Below, one piece after another: positions 42,379 to 52,633 of a DNA stretch of 64,000 nt. The position numbers and the translations under genes were made by a program. Positions within the stretch are counted from its first letter, which is position 1. Each line of letters begins with the position of its first letter. The notes below the pieces were generated by a model. The model saw only the letters and a program-made list of their open reading frames with translations. It had not been told where the DNA came from and did not search any database. This DNA is from Vanrija pseudolonga (Eukaryota > Basidiomycota > Tremellomycetes > Trichosporonales > Trichosporonaceae), in the NCBI RefSeq assembly GCF_020906515.1, contig NC_085850.1:4278001-4342000 (forward strand). The letters are read 5' to 3'.

Positions 42379-45300
42379 ATGGCACCAACTACCGGGCCAC
42401 GACGCGGCGAAGAGGCCTCCTGGGAGGTTGACGCCGACAAGCCCAAGCCCAAGGGCGAGACTCGCGCCCGTCGAAGCTACTGCACCAAGGAGCTCACTCA
42501 GCGTAAGTCGCGTCGTCGTGTGTCGTGTCGATTTGTTTGGCTCGGGTCGGTCCGGCCCTCTCCCCACAATCCTTGTTCTCGAGTGCACCCATCCGCACAC
42601 ACCCAAACGCGCTCTGTGGGGACAAACTTCCCACGACACTGTCGTTAGCGTTGAGGGTTGTGCCCAACGAGCTATGTCTAGCGCCATCCGACCAGCCCAT
42701 GTACGGCAGGCAGGCAAAGACGGCCGTCGCCGACCCAAAGCTGCGCCGGGCTCGGCACCAGGCCAAGAGCGGAGGTGTGCGCTTTCCCCTGGCGTGTCAC
42801 TGGGAATTAATTTCAGCGACATGACCGCGTCGTGCTCGTCGCCATCGGAAAGCGTCTGCATAGTCATCATCGACTAGTGCTGCGCGCTGATGGATGACCA
42901 CGCACGGCCTCTTCATAACCGTGCATGAGTGGGCGCGTCCGTCACGCTTTGGGGTGGGCACAGGGTGGGGATAGAGACAGAGCCGATGTGGCTTGGATCG
43001 ACGAGCCTTTGCCGCCGCTTGTGCCGTGCTCCGCTCTGCCCCCTCCCCTGAACGCCAATGCCGTTAAATTGATGCGCGGTACAAGTCAGTGGACGCCACA
43101 TCTCAGGTGTCCACTGCCATGTGGCGGTCCACCCTTCATCCATCATATCTCGGCTCGACTTGGAACGTTGGCGTCGGGCGAGTGGCGGGGGCTGGGCTAG
43201 TGCTGACGCGTAACTCGTTCCAATCGTCACTCGCGTTCCCGTTCATCGCCACCGTTTCATTCAACAACCGAAACCGGTTACTCGCTACCGCTGGCCCCAT
43301 GCCACACTTCCACGCAAGCAGGCCCAGCACCCGGTATCGACACTGTCCACGACATCATCCTCTATGCAGGACGCACGCACGGCTCCAAGAATGGCTGGGG
43401 CTCCCGCGAGGTCATGGACGTCATCACGGAGGAGCACGAAGTGACGCGTACCGTTGGCGACAAGGTCCACTCGACAACCGTCAAGAAGGAGTTCCTCCAC
43501 CTGTCCCCGCTCAACTGGCTGAGCTATGAGCAGGTGCTGTGGGAGGTCCGGACGCTCGGCAGCGGCCTGCGCCAGCTCGGCATCGGCACCGAGTGGTCAG
43601 GCAAGGGCCGCAGCAAGAGCTACTTCAACCTCTACGCCAAGTCGAGCGCCTCGTGGATGCTCATGGCGCAGGCGTGCGCGTTCAACGCCGTGCCCATCTG
43701 CACGCTGTACGACACGCTCACAGCCGATGACCTGCTCTTCGCCCTCAACGAGGCGTCCGTCCTCGCCATGTTCACCAACGCCGACCTGCTCAAGACGATT
43801 GAGCGCGTCATTGCCAAGACACCATCCCTCCAGCTCATTGTCTACGACGGAACACCAGAACCGGGACTGCTCGAGAAGTTCAACTGGTGCAAGGACGTCA
43901 AGCTGGTTCACGTTGACGAGGTGCGGCGGCTGGGCATGCAGAGCCCGCACCAGGCCATCCGCGCCAAGCGCGACGACGTCTTCTGCTGCATGTACACGAG
44001 TGGTGGAGGTGAGTAAGCTCTGGAGGGGGCGAGGAGCCCAGGCGTCATTCGTGTAACCGCGTCACGCGGTACCCGAATAGTCGTATCGAAGCCGCCGGCG
44101 CCCTTCCAACCTGACCTGAGCTGCGCTGATGCCCCAGGCGGACGAGCAAAGGGTGTGCTCCTCACACACGGCAACATTTGCTCAGCAGTGGGCTCGGTGC
44201 ACAAGCTCGTCGGCGCCGCATTAGCAGACCACGAGTGCTACCTCGCCTTTTTGCCACAGGCACACATCTTCGAGTTTGTTGTCGAGTTGGTGTTCTCCTT
44301 CATCGGTATCCCGATCGCCTACGGCCGGACAACAACATTAAGCGACGCCGGCGTCCGGCACTGCAAGAACGACATCATGGAGGCGCGGCCGTCGATTATG
44401 ATCGCCGTCCCGCAGGTCTGGGACCTGCTGCGCAAGGGCATCGTGACCAAGGTCGACCAGTCGGGCAAGGTCAAGAAGTCGGTTTTCAACATGGCGGTCA
44501 AGGCCAAGACGGCCGCGATGGAGCACTCGATCCCCGGCGTCGCGGGCGTCACGAACGCCCTTGTCTTCAACCAGGTCAAGGCGACCACTGGCGGCCGCCT
44601 GCGGCTGCTGTTCAACGGTGGCGGTCGCGTGAGCAAGGCGACGCAAAGGTTCTTGAGCGCCGCGCTGGTCAAGATGGTCCAAGGTGAGTGGTTGTGGCCC
44701 TGGGTGGGAAGTTCCGAACCGATTGGGGTGGGACGGGGCGGGGAGTGCTCCTGGGTGAGAGGTTTAGAACCGATTGGGGTGGGAGGGAACGAGTGGAGCT
44801 CCTGGGTGAGGAGTTCCGAACCGATTGGGGCGGACAGGGGAATAGCATCTCCTGGGTGAGAAGTTCCGAACGGGTTAGGTGCGACCAGGCCCCGGAAGAG
44901 CATGTCTCTCCCGGGTGACAAGTTCTAAACCGATCTGGGCGGGACTGGCAATGGTGAACGCATGGCGGGAAAGTTCTGAACCGATTGGGGTGGAAAGGCG
45001 CCCTTCTGTAGAAGTTATCGCTCACGCTCGACTTTTACCCACCCAGGCTACGGTTTGACAGAAGGCACCGCAATGGCGTGCATCAACCACCCAAACAGAA
45101 TGGCGATCGACACGGTCGGCGGGCCCGTTCCAGGCTGCGAGATCAAGCTTGTCGACCGACCAGAAGCGGGGCTCGAGTACTTGTCAACGGATAACCCACC
45201 ACGAGGCGAGATCTACATTCGCGGGCCGGCCGTCTTCAAAGGCTACTACAAGCGGCCACACCTTGACGTCGCGGCCTTTACGCAAGACGGATGGTTCCGC

Positions 45301-46110
45301 ACAGGCGACATCGGCCAGTGGAACAAGGACGGCACGTTGTCGATCATCGACAGGGTGCTCAACCACGTTTCCCTGGCTGGCGGCAAGCACATTGCCCTGG
45401 AACGCCTCGAGTCCATCTACAAGACGTGCCAGTTTGTCGGGAACGGCTGCCTCGTCGCCAACGAGAAGCACGCGCAGCCGTGCATGATCGTCACGCCGCA
45501 CGCGATCAACCTCCAGGCGTTCTTGAAGAAGCACGCCGCCGTGCTCAGCGGCGTCAACCTCGAGTCGTCGAGCTCCATCTCGATCAGCAGGCTCAGCTTG
45601 AGCTCCAGCACGGGCTCCATGACCGGCTCGTCGATCACGGCCAACACGGCCACGACGGGCACGAGCACCACTTCCACGACCATCCCCGATATCGACATTG
45701 ACGAGCTCTGCTCCGACCCCCAGGTCGTGAGGCTGTGTCTCCAGGAGCTCAACGCGGTCGGCAAGCGCGAGGGGTTGAAACCCAACGAGTTGCTGGAAGC
45801 ATTGGTGCTGGTGCCAGACGAGTGGACACCAGAGACGGGCATGTTGACGGCTGCGCAGAGTGAGTGTTGGCCCCTGTTGGGTGGGAGTTGTGCTTGTGTT
45901 GACACCCACGCAGAGTTGAGACGAATGGACATTGCGTCACACTACCAGGACCAGGTCAACAAGGTGTACAAGCACGTACCTGATGAGGGGTTACTGCCCT
46001 TGCTCGAGGACTTCCCAGCCTATGTGCCAGATCGAAAGGACAGCGCCATCACGGCTATCTCTCAGGCTGGACCATGGCCAGTACCGCCACCACGAGCGGG
46101 GGCGAGGTGA
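42379..46110 (+). CDS. Long-chain acyl-CoA synthetase (FAA-type) with atypical P-loop
   Basis: Five exons (42379-42502, 43319-44008, 44138-44683, 45047-45859, 45914-46110) close to 789 residues. The N-terminal region has RARRSYCTKELT and IDTVHDIILYAG, and later YGLTEGTAMA, GWFRTGDIG and GGKHIALERLES, all typical of fungal long-chain acyl-CoA synthetases. These activate fatty acids for lipid synthesis and beta-oxidation. The ATP motif, usually YTSGSTGxPKG, reads YTSGGGGRAKGV across an intron. A Ser/Thr-rich insertion of about 50 residues (from NLESSSSISIS) interrupts the C-terminal domain, making the protein longer than the usual roughly 700. Intron 1 is 816 nt and intron 3 is a minisatellite, both exceptional here. 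The exact exon 2 start may be 43322. Confidence 0.82.
44699..45008. repeat. Intronic minisatellite, about six 50-59-bp units
   Basis: Within intron 3 of the acyl-CoA synthetase gene, units of the form TCCTGGGTGAG...AGTTCCGAACCGATTGGGG recur at about 44699, 44750, 44801, 44851, 44910 and 44961. They are diverged. Four units contain a splice-donor-like GGTGA, three of them as GGTGAG. Confidence 0.85.
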
Positions 46111-46212
46111 TGAGCTGATGGTGAAGCCACAAGCAACTATGCATTATCAATTGACAACAAGAATGGGAATGGAGTGTCCTAGTACGACAGTGACTTGGTA
46201 AAAGAGTCCTTT

Positions 46213-46996
46213 CTAGTGGAAGCTCTCCGAGTGGGCATACATGTGAGCGACCGAGTCGAGGTGGTCGAGCCAGGTGTGCTCGTTAATCACAAGCGACATT
46301 ATGAACGACATGTAGGAGCGGGAGGTCGGCAGGCCAGCCTCGCGCTGGGAGCGCCAAGTACGGTAGATTTGGCGGTTCCGGGCGGTGGTGAGTTCAGTAC
46401 AGCACTCGTCGGGGATTTGGACTATCCCCTTGGCGGCTGCCTTCTTGGCGACCTTGCGGAGGACATGAACAGAGCGCCACTGGCGCATCACGAGGCGGGC
46501 ACGGTGGATGTCTGCGGCACGGATGACTGAGCCGCCGCGCCTGGCGGCGCTGCGCGCCGCAACCGCCAGGATGGCGTCGCTCGCGGCGCTGGTCACGCCA
46601 GCGTGAGAGAGGGCCTTGTATTTGCGGCGCATCTTGTCGAGCAGAGGATCGGATATAATCCATGCCGCAATTTCGGTGTAGGTCGACTCGACGGTGAGGT
46701 CAGGCCTCGGAGCAGTGGTGCTTGCCTGTTGAACAGGAGGGGTAGGGCTCGTGTCGTGTGAGAGGTCGTCGATGTCCATGGGCTCCTCGTTCGCAGGCGG
46801 CGCGGACTCGTCGCTGGCGGGAACTACGTGCGGGGCGGCGGTCGACGCAGCTTGGTGCTCGATGCGCGGGGGCGCAGGCGCCGCCGCGCGATGCTTTGAG
46901 AGGTGGATCTTGGACTTGACATTGGACGTGTGGTAGTGGTTTTTGGTCTGGTCTCGTCAGTTTCTTTCTGAGGCTCGTTCTTTGCTTGCTCACCAT
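46213..46996 (-). CDS. Hypothetical protein with 3-nt first coding exon
   Basis: The proposed model has a first coding exon of just ATG (46994-46996) with a GTGAGC donor, a CTGAC branch site and a CAG acceptor, then one exon 46213-46947. The total is 245 residues. The N terminus becomes MTKNHYHTSNVKSKIHLSK. Without this splice the only start is the internal Met at 46779 (188 residues, MDIDDLSHD). The C-terminal half is helical and Arg/Ala-rich (DAILAVAARSAARRGG, VLRKVAKKAAAKG). No domain was recognised. A nucleic-acid or chromatin role is conceivable from composition alone. Confidence 0.55.
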
Positions 46997-47895
46997 GTTG
47001 TCACGCCACACAGTTTACAAACGACGCGAGGAACAAGGGAATAGGATTCAAAGAGAGTGTGGGTTGGTGGAAAGAGTGTGATTTGGTGTTGAAGTGTGTT
47101 GTGGTGAGTGGGAGGAAAGAGGAGGAAGAAGAGGGGGGGTGGCGGCGGTGGTGGCGGTGTCTGAAGGGGGGGGGGGGGGGGTGAGCCTTTCTCTTTGAGA
47201 CGGTACAGCAGTGGTGGAGTGAAGTATGGTGGGCTGGCTGATGGGAGGCAGCTGGGTGCGAGACGCTAGCCCAACTGCAAGGGTCCAAATTTAGATTGGC
47301 TGCACTCTCTGACGCGCAGGACGCGGGCGTGGTGATGGCGGCGGCGGCGGCGAGAGAGCGACAGCAACTCGTACAGGAGAGCGCGTTTCAGGCAATTGAA
47401 CGCAGTGAGCGCCGTGGACTGCATGCATGCTCGAGATGCTTGTGGATGCACTGCATCGTGTCTGGGCTACCATTTGGTGGCGATTGGTTGTGTCTGCGTG
47501 TTTACTGGACGGTGCAGCAACCAGCGGCGGCGGCGGCGCGCTGCGTCTGCAAGGGGGGTTTGGCGACAGACGACTTGACAAGCAAGCCAGTCGCGACGCA
47601 GCCACTCTCGACTTTTGGGCATGGAGCCCCGCAAGTGTACGGCCCTTGATTGCCAGGCTAGCGTCGTTGACGGAAGTATTTTTCCATCAAAATTACCAGA
47701 TGCGTCGGAATGAATGGCACCGCCTGCCGGCTCGCCCTCAGGGTTCTTTGTTGTCGATAAAGTGGGCACAGGGGCAACCGATGCGATTCGAGTTGGCGCA
47801 GCGACACGGCAAGGAACCAGTCTGGCCCCGGGTTTTGATGGCGAGCAAGGGTGATCTGGTGGCGAGCAGGTGTCATGCATCACATCGTCACTTTT
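46997..47895. other. Intergenic region
   Basis: About 0.9 kb between minus-strand genes. It contains purine-rich and homopurine stretches, including a run of 16 G at 47166-47181. No gene was seen. Confidence 0.5.
47166..47181. repeat. Poly-G run of 16
   Basis: An uninterrupted G16 run in the promoter side of the preceding minus-strand gene. Its length is prone to sequencing error and it could form a G-rich structure. Confidence 0.85.
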
Positions 47896-50746
47896 CTAAA
47901 TATACAAAACATCCAGACCATCGACACTCGTCATGACATGGTTCCACCTCCAATCCCCGCGCCCTTCGTCGCGGCGCTTCCACACCTCTTTCAGCAACGT
48001 CTTGGTCGCCTCCTCGATGTCGTCGCAGCCACAAGTGTCTGCCATGAGCCTCAAGACGGACAGAGCAGCTGATCTCTGCTCAGAGCGGCACAGCGACGCG
48101 CCAATAATGAAGGCCAGGTTCCAGCGGGCAGCAGGGTAGCCCATGTTCAGGACCTCGAAGAGCAGCTCGAGGATGGCGGCCGAAGTGTTCTGAAGCTGTG
48201 CATCGCACGGTTTGAGACTGAAACCGTCCAGATAGACCACAGCGTATAGAACATGGCGAAGGCTGGTGATGTCAGCTTCGATCTTCAGGACGGCGAAGCT
48301 CACAGAAGATCTCCAACTTGCACGCGCGGAGGTTGAGGCGATGAGTAGATGGTAATGATCGAGGTCGTGTTGAGTGTGTGGTAGAGAGCCTTGAGGCGAG
48401 TGGGTGAGATCCCTTCTGAAGGATTGCCGTATAGAACGAATATGGTCTGCTCCAGTCAGTAATGTGATGCAACGCGCCAGTACGCACCTCAAGCATCGTC
48501 TTGACCATGGGGGCACTGACGCCAAACGACTCGGGGAGCACACGGTGGGCGATTGGCAGGTCGTCGAGCCAAGAACCGTCTCCGTCCGGCTGTATCTTTG
48601 ATGCCCGCCCTCTCAGAACGCACTCTGTTAATGTTAGCAGCCGAAGCGAAATTGGAACTCACGAATGCTCTCGCGCATGACCGCCGCAACGATGTCAAAG
48701 GACACTGTGCTCAGCGAGGTGCGAGTGAGAATCTTGGCAGCGGCCTCTGGACCGCCATTTCGCGCCATCACGGTGGTGATGAGTGCGAGGACTTGATGGC
48801 CGAGCGGATCAATACCGATGACCTGGTTGTTAGGTGGGGACGACCAGTTCGAACCTACAGAAGACGAGAGACTGATCTCCAGCGCCATGATGATCTTGCA
48901 CTCGATGTCGACCTCGACAGCATCGTCGTATGCTGGGTTCCCAGCCTCCACAAGGCTGTGGAGAGCTTCGACGGCCAGGCGTAACATGACAGTCCCTCCA
49001 ATCTTGTGGTCCTCGTAGGGCATCATCTTCATTTTGACCCAGTAGGCATAATGTCTCGCGCCGACGCTGAGGAAGGCATAGAGCAAGGCCAAAGTGGCCA
49101 GCTCGTCTCGTGATGTTGAAACTGCCGAGGGGTCGAGCGGTATCCTAGCCTGGCATGAGAGGTATTTGTCCCAGCAGTATGCAAGCACTGTCTGGCGGTG
49201 GTTTGCAAATGTGCGCTTCCGTTGGGACGCCTGGAGGTGTCAACAGAGGTAGAGTCCCCGAAACCTACCAGCACTTGTTGGTCGAGCACCTCGCTGGCGT
49301 CAATGAACCACGTCAAGCCATGTTGGTCAACAATCTGCTCCAACTGCCGGTTGCTCCGCGTCTGGACGTGGAATGCTGCGTTGGTTAGCCATAACCTTGC
49401 CCCTCGGCTCACCGCTGTTGAATGAAAGTGGTGGAGGACGCGGGCGCCCAACTAATGTCGGTGCAAAGGAGTGTGCAACTGCAGCCTCCGAGATGGCGGC
49501 CTCCAGGGTACGAGGCGTCGGCGCGCTCAGACTGCTTGGAGTTGGCGCTTGTAGACTGCTTGGTGTTGCTTCTGGCAAGCTGCTGGGAGTTGGTGCTGGT
49601 AGGCTACAAGGCGTGGGAGCCGGCATGTTGCTCGGTGTGGTGGCCACCGGGCTGAGGTCGCTCGTGAGCGTGAGGCGCAGGTTGGGCCTCATCGCGCGCT
49701 TCTTCTGTGGTGGGGCATCGCTCTTGCTCAGCAGAAGGGCGCCCGCGTCGTGAATTGCCTGCTCGGGCGTCTCATCCGGCGAGCGCTTTCGAGGATTCCA
49801 TGGTCGTGGAGACACTGGCCGTGGCACGCTGCCAGAGGGCACTATGGCGTTGCTGCTTGCCACCGGCGAGGGGTCTCGGGCGGTGACGGGCTCGGACTCG
49901 GGCTCGGGCTCCGGCTCGAGAGGAGCAGGGTTTGCCGGCTCCACATCTGCTGAGGAGGACGGTGGCCGTTGACCACCAGACGCCAGGGCATAGAGGTAGA
50001 CACACTTGCGTCCAGGCTTCCTTGCACAGTTTCCACATTCCGGCTGGGTAGGTCAGCAGCTGTTTGGGCGTCGTACACACCCTCTGCTCGTCACACTTGA
50101 CTTTGCGCCACTTGCACGTCGAGCACCCAGTGACGGAGCGGATCGACTTGTTGCTTGCCGGTGGTGCAGGCGGCGGAACGCGTGGAGTGCTGAAGCTCGC
50201 CGTTGGCGGGCGTGAGGACGAGGACGTGGGGCGGGTGGCCTTGGGCGCTGTGGTTTGTGTGTCAGCAGAGGACGCCAGGTGTGTGCAGTGCGCACTCACG
50301 CGTAGTGGACTGCGCACTCCCGCACGCGATATCTGGGGCCTGATGGACAAGGGAGCGGAGGGAGACGGCGCTGCGAGATGTCTCCGCGGGGGAAGGCGTG
50401 CCGAGTGGTGGAGCTCCAGTATCCGACTGTGGGGTAACCTGGTTGGCTGCCTTCCCTCCGGCATCGGACACGGCGCCATCGCTCCAAGCGACAGGCATCT
50501 GGCCTCGTCTGTCACGAGAAGTCAGCATGCTTGTCCTCGAGGTGGTACTCACGCGAGCGCGTTGTGGGGGCACGCCGGCGCGTGCTTCTCCATCCACTTT
50601 GCGACGGCGCGCACGATCCCGTCCCACTGCGTCGAGGAGGAAGGGTGTGCATGACCGCACGAGGTGCACCACTCGCCTACTTCAATGACGAGTGCGCCCT
50701 TTGTTGTGAAGCGTAGCTTGATGGCCGGACTGTCTGGCTTGACCAT
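47896..50746 (-). CDS. Zn(II)2Cys6 fungal transcription factor
   Basis: Ten exons close exactly to 829 residues: 50553-50746, 50300-50508, 50081-50247, 49413-50043, 49269-49375, 48859-49230, 48663-48822, 48488-48624, 48304-48449, 47896-48262. The binuclear zinc cluster spans residues 176-204: CSTCKWRKVKC is joined by splicing to PECGNCARKPGRKC, giving C-x2-C-x6-C-x6-C-x2-C-x7-C. Such proteins bind CGG-type half-sites in the nucleus. Before the cluster, residues 27-63 hold another Cys/His group (WCTSCGHAH, ACPHN). After it come an EP-rich linker and PAPTPSSLP-type repeats, then a helical regulatory region (LATLALLYAFLSVGARHYAY). The targets are unknown. No fungal_trans motif was pinned down. 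Confidence 0.85.
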
Positions 50747-51262
50747 CGTGGGGGTGGGAGTGGGGGAAGGAAGGGGCAAGGGGGGTGCGGGGGGAAGGCG
50801 CTGTGCCAGGTGCGCTGCAAGGCCCGAGCGGGGCAGAAGTGGAATGAGAGTGACGTTGCGAGATGAGATGTCACTTGCGAGTTGATAACATGACGGTAGA
50901 GGCGAAGACAATGTCGAGAGAGTGATGTCGAGACGGAAGTACGGAAGGCCGCTCTCGACTTTGTTGTTGATGTCGCGCCGCGTGAAGTGAGATGGCAACA
51001 GAGCACAATCAGTTGCCCCAACTCGGCAGAGGCGAGGTAAGATGCAACCGGAGGTCGGAGCCATCACGTGACTATTACAATGAGCAAACTGTACATAGTG
51101 AGGAGACACCAAGTATGCATCTTGGTGGCCATGGTGTGCGCCTGGTTCATACGTGACTATGCATGCATGTGTTTCCATCCATCGCGATGGATGCGTGGTG
51201 CATGGTGTCGGATGCATGAAGCTGTGGTGCAAGTTTGGTGATTGGTGAGCGAGCGCGAGGTG

Positions 51263-51288
51263 GATGCATGCATGCATGCATGCATGCT
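51263..51288. repeat. GCAT tandem repeat
   Basis: About six tandem GCAT/ATGC units, self-complementary. Confidence 0.85.
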
Positions 51289-51423
51289 GATGAGAGCCAC
51301 CACGTGCTGGATGCATGGTTTCCACGTTGTCGATTGGCAATGTTGAATCGATCGACCGGGCGGCTGTTCGATTGCGTCCAAGACAAGATGTGGCATGGGT
51401 TTTTAAAGGCAGCCGAGGTCCAG

Positions 51424-51740
51424 TTTTTTTTCATGGTGTAGATGTCTCCGGCTTGAACCGTTAGCACTGTTGCCTGCCGATAGAGTACCGATATTATGTA
51501 ATGCTAAAACCCTCGACATTATCCTTGTCGATTGTAATTTAGTATTGCCTCTAATAAAACCCAGGGGAACCATTACCGAAGCGCCAGGCACCTATAAGGT
51601 TCTGGGCGGAGGGGCAAAGGGTCGGTATTGTTAATCCTATCTAATAGGGTCCTATCGAGGTGAGGGTAGCACACTCAAACAGGAAGCCCGCTATCAGCCA
51701 TTATAGAGCTAGCGGGTGGAATAAGTGGGGTGTCCTCATG
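51424..51740. repeat. AT-rich dispersed repeat, copy 1 (with tRNA-3'-end-like start)
   Basis: It starts after a T8 run with TGGTGTAGATGTCTCCGGCT followed by TGAACC. On the minus strand this reads as a tRNA 3' part: a B-box-like GGTTCAAGCC and then a CCA end. The body shares long near-identical blocks with 63565-63905: TTGCCGATAGAGTA, GCCAGG(C)ACCTA, TCCTATCGAGGTG, GGGTAGCAC and GGGGTGTCC. Orientation and exact ends are unsure. No coding frame is present. A non-autonomous tRNA-related element is the simplest reading. Confidence 0.6.
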
Positions 51741-52633
51741 AGCATAATCAACAGTGTTAGCTCCGTTCAGGAAGAAGATGGAAGTCCATAAAACAATGAT
51801 GTTTTTGTTACTGTTACCACTACTTGCACTGCATACATACCGGGTGCCTCCTCCCTCTGTATCCCTTCATGTGTCTCGTCAACGCACTGATGGACATTGC
51901 ACCAGCCGGCAGACCGACAGGGGCGCCGACGCTGTGCTGCTGATCAGCGGCGACCGATGCCAACACCACATGAGCACATACACACCTGCCCCCACCATAC
52001 TCGGACGACGATCACATCATGTGTCTCCAAACTCTGCTAATCTCCTACCCCCCGTCGGCTTCCTCATCCTATCATCCCCCACCTCGCGGCACATCCACCA
52101 CCATCTGCATACCGTCACAACTTCCTTTGGCCAAGACCTGGTCGACAAGCGGCGGCAATCTCGGCTGAGGCGAGAAAGCCAAACAACCTCGCCCCAATCG
52201 TCTTGCTCGTCTCCCTTGGCATCACCTATTCTCAAACTCGCTCTGCCCTTTTCGACTCGCTTGGCAGCAATAACGAATAGGTACAGCCGAGATACTGCGC
52301 AGCAGACGAAAAGTGAGAGTTGCTCGACACTGCGAGAGACGCGCGCTCACCATGCTCACCACCCACCAGATGATCTCCACTCCCATAGCAATCTACGCGC
52401 GCCGCGTCAACCTGTCGTATCTCGAGCGAGGTGGTTCCCGAGGACCATATCACCACCTCGACGTCGCCAGACCCGAGCACGTGGAGACGATACCCCCACA
52501 TCGGGGCTCCTTGCCCAGCCGCTTCGGCACGTCTCCAGGCTTATAAGGTGAGCGCGAGCGGCGTCGATCATCCCCACACCACGCACGCCCACTACTGATG
52601 ACATCTCTCCAGCACGAAGACGACAAGGACAAC

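Larger units (their letters stand above)
50747..52633. other. Intergenic region with dispersed repeat
   Basis: About 1.9 kb. It contains a GCAT microsatellite (51263-51288), an AT-rich repeat copy (51424-51740) and the promoter of the permease. An open frame at 51754-52551 looks non-coding. Confidence 0.5.

Noticed and set aside
51434-51460. TGG-starting sequence complementary to a tRNA 3' end, like a reverse-transcription primer site
   Set aside because: The tRNA-like match seems to extend too far for a primer site, and no terminal repeats or coding frames accompany it. A tRNA-derived non-autonomous repeat is simpler.
51754-52551. Open frame of 265 codons on the plus strand
   Set aside because: Composition is His/Ser/Arg-rich and shuffled, it has no domain, it overlaps the permease promoter and it begins inside the repeat flank.
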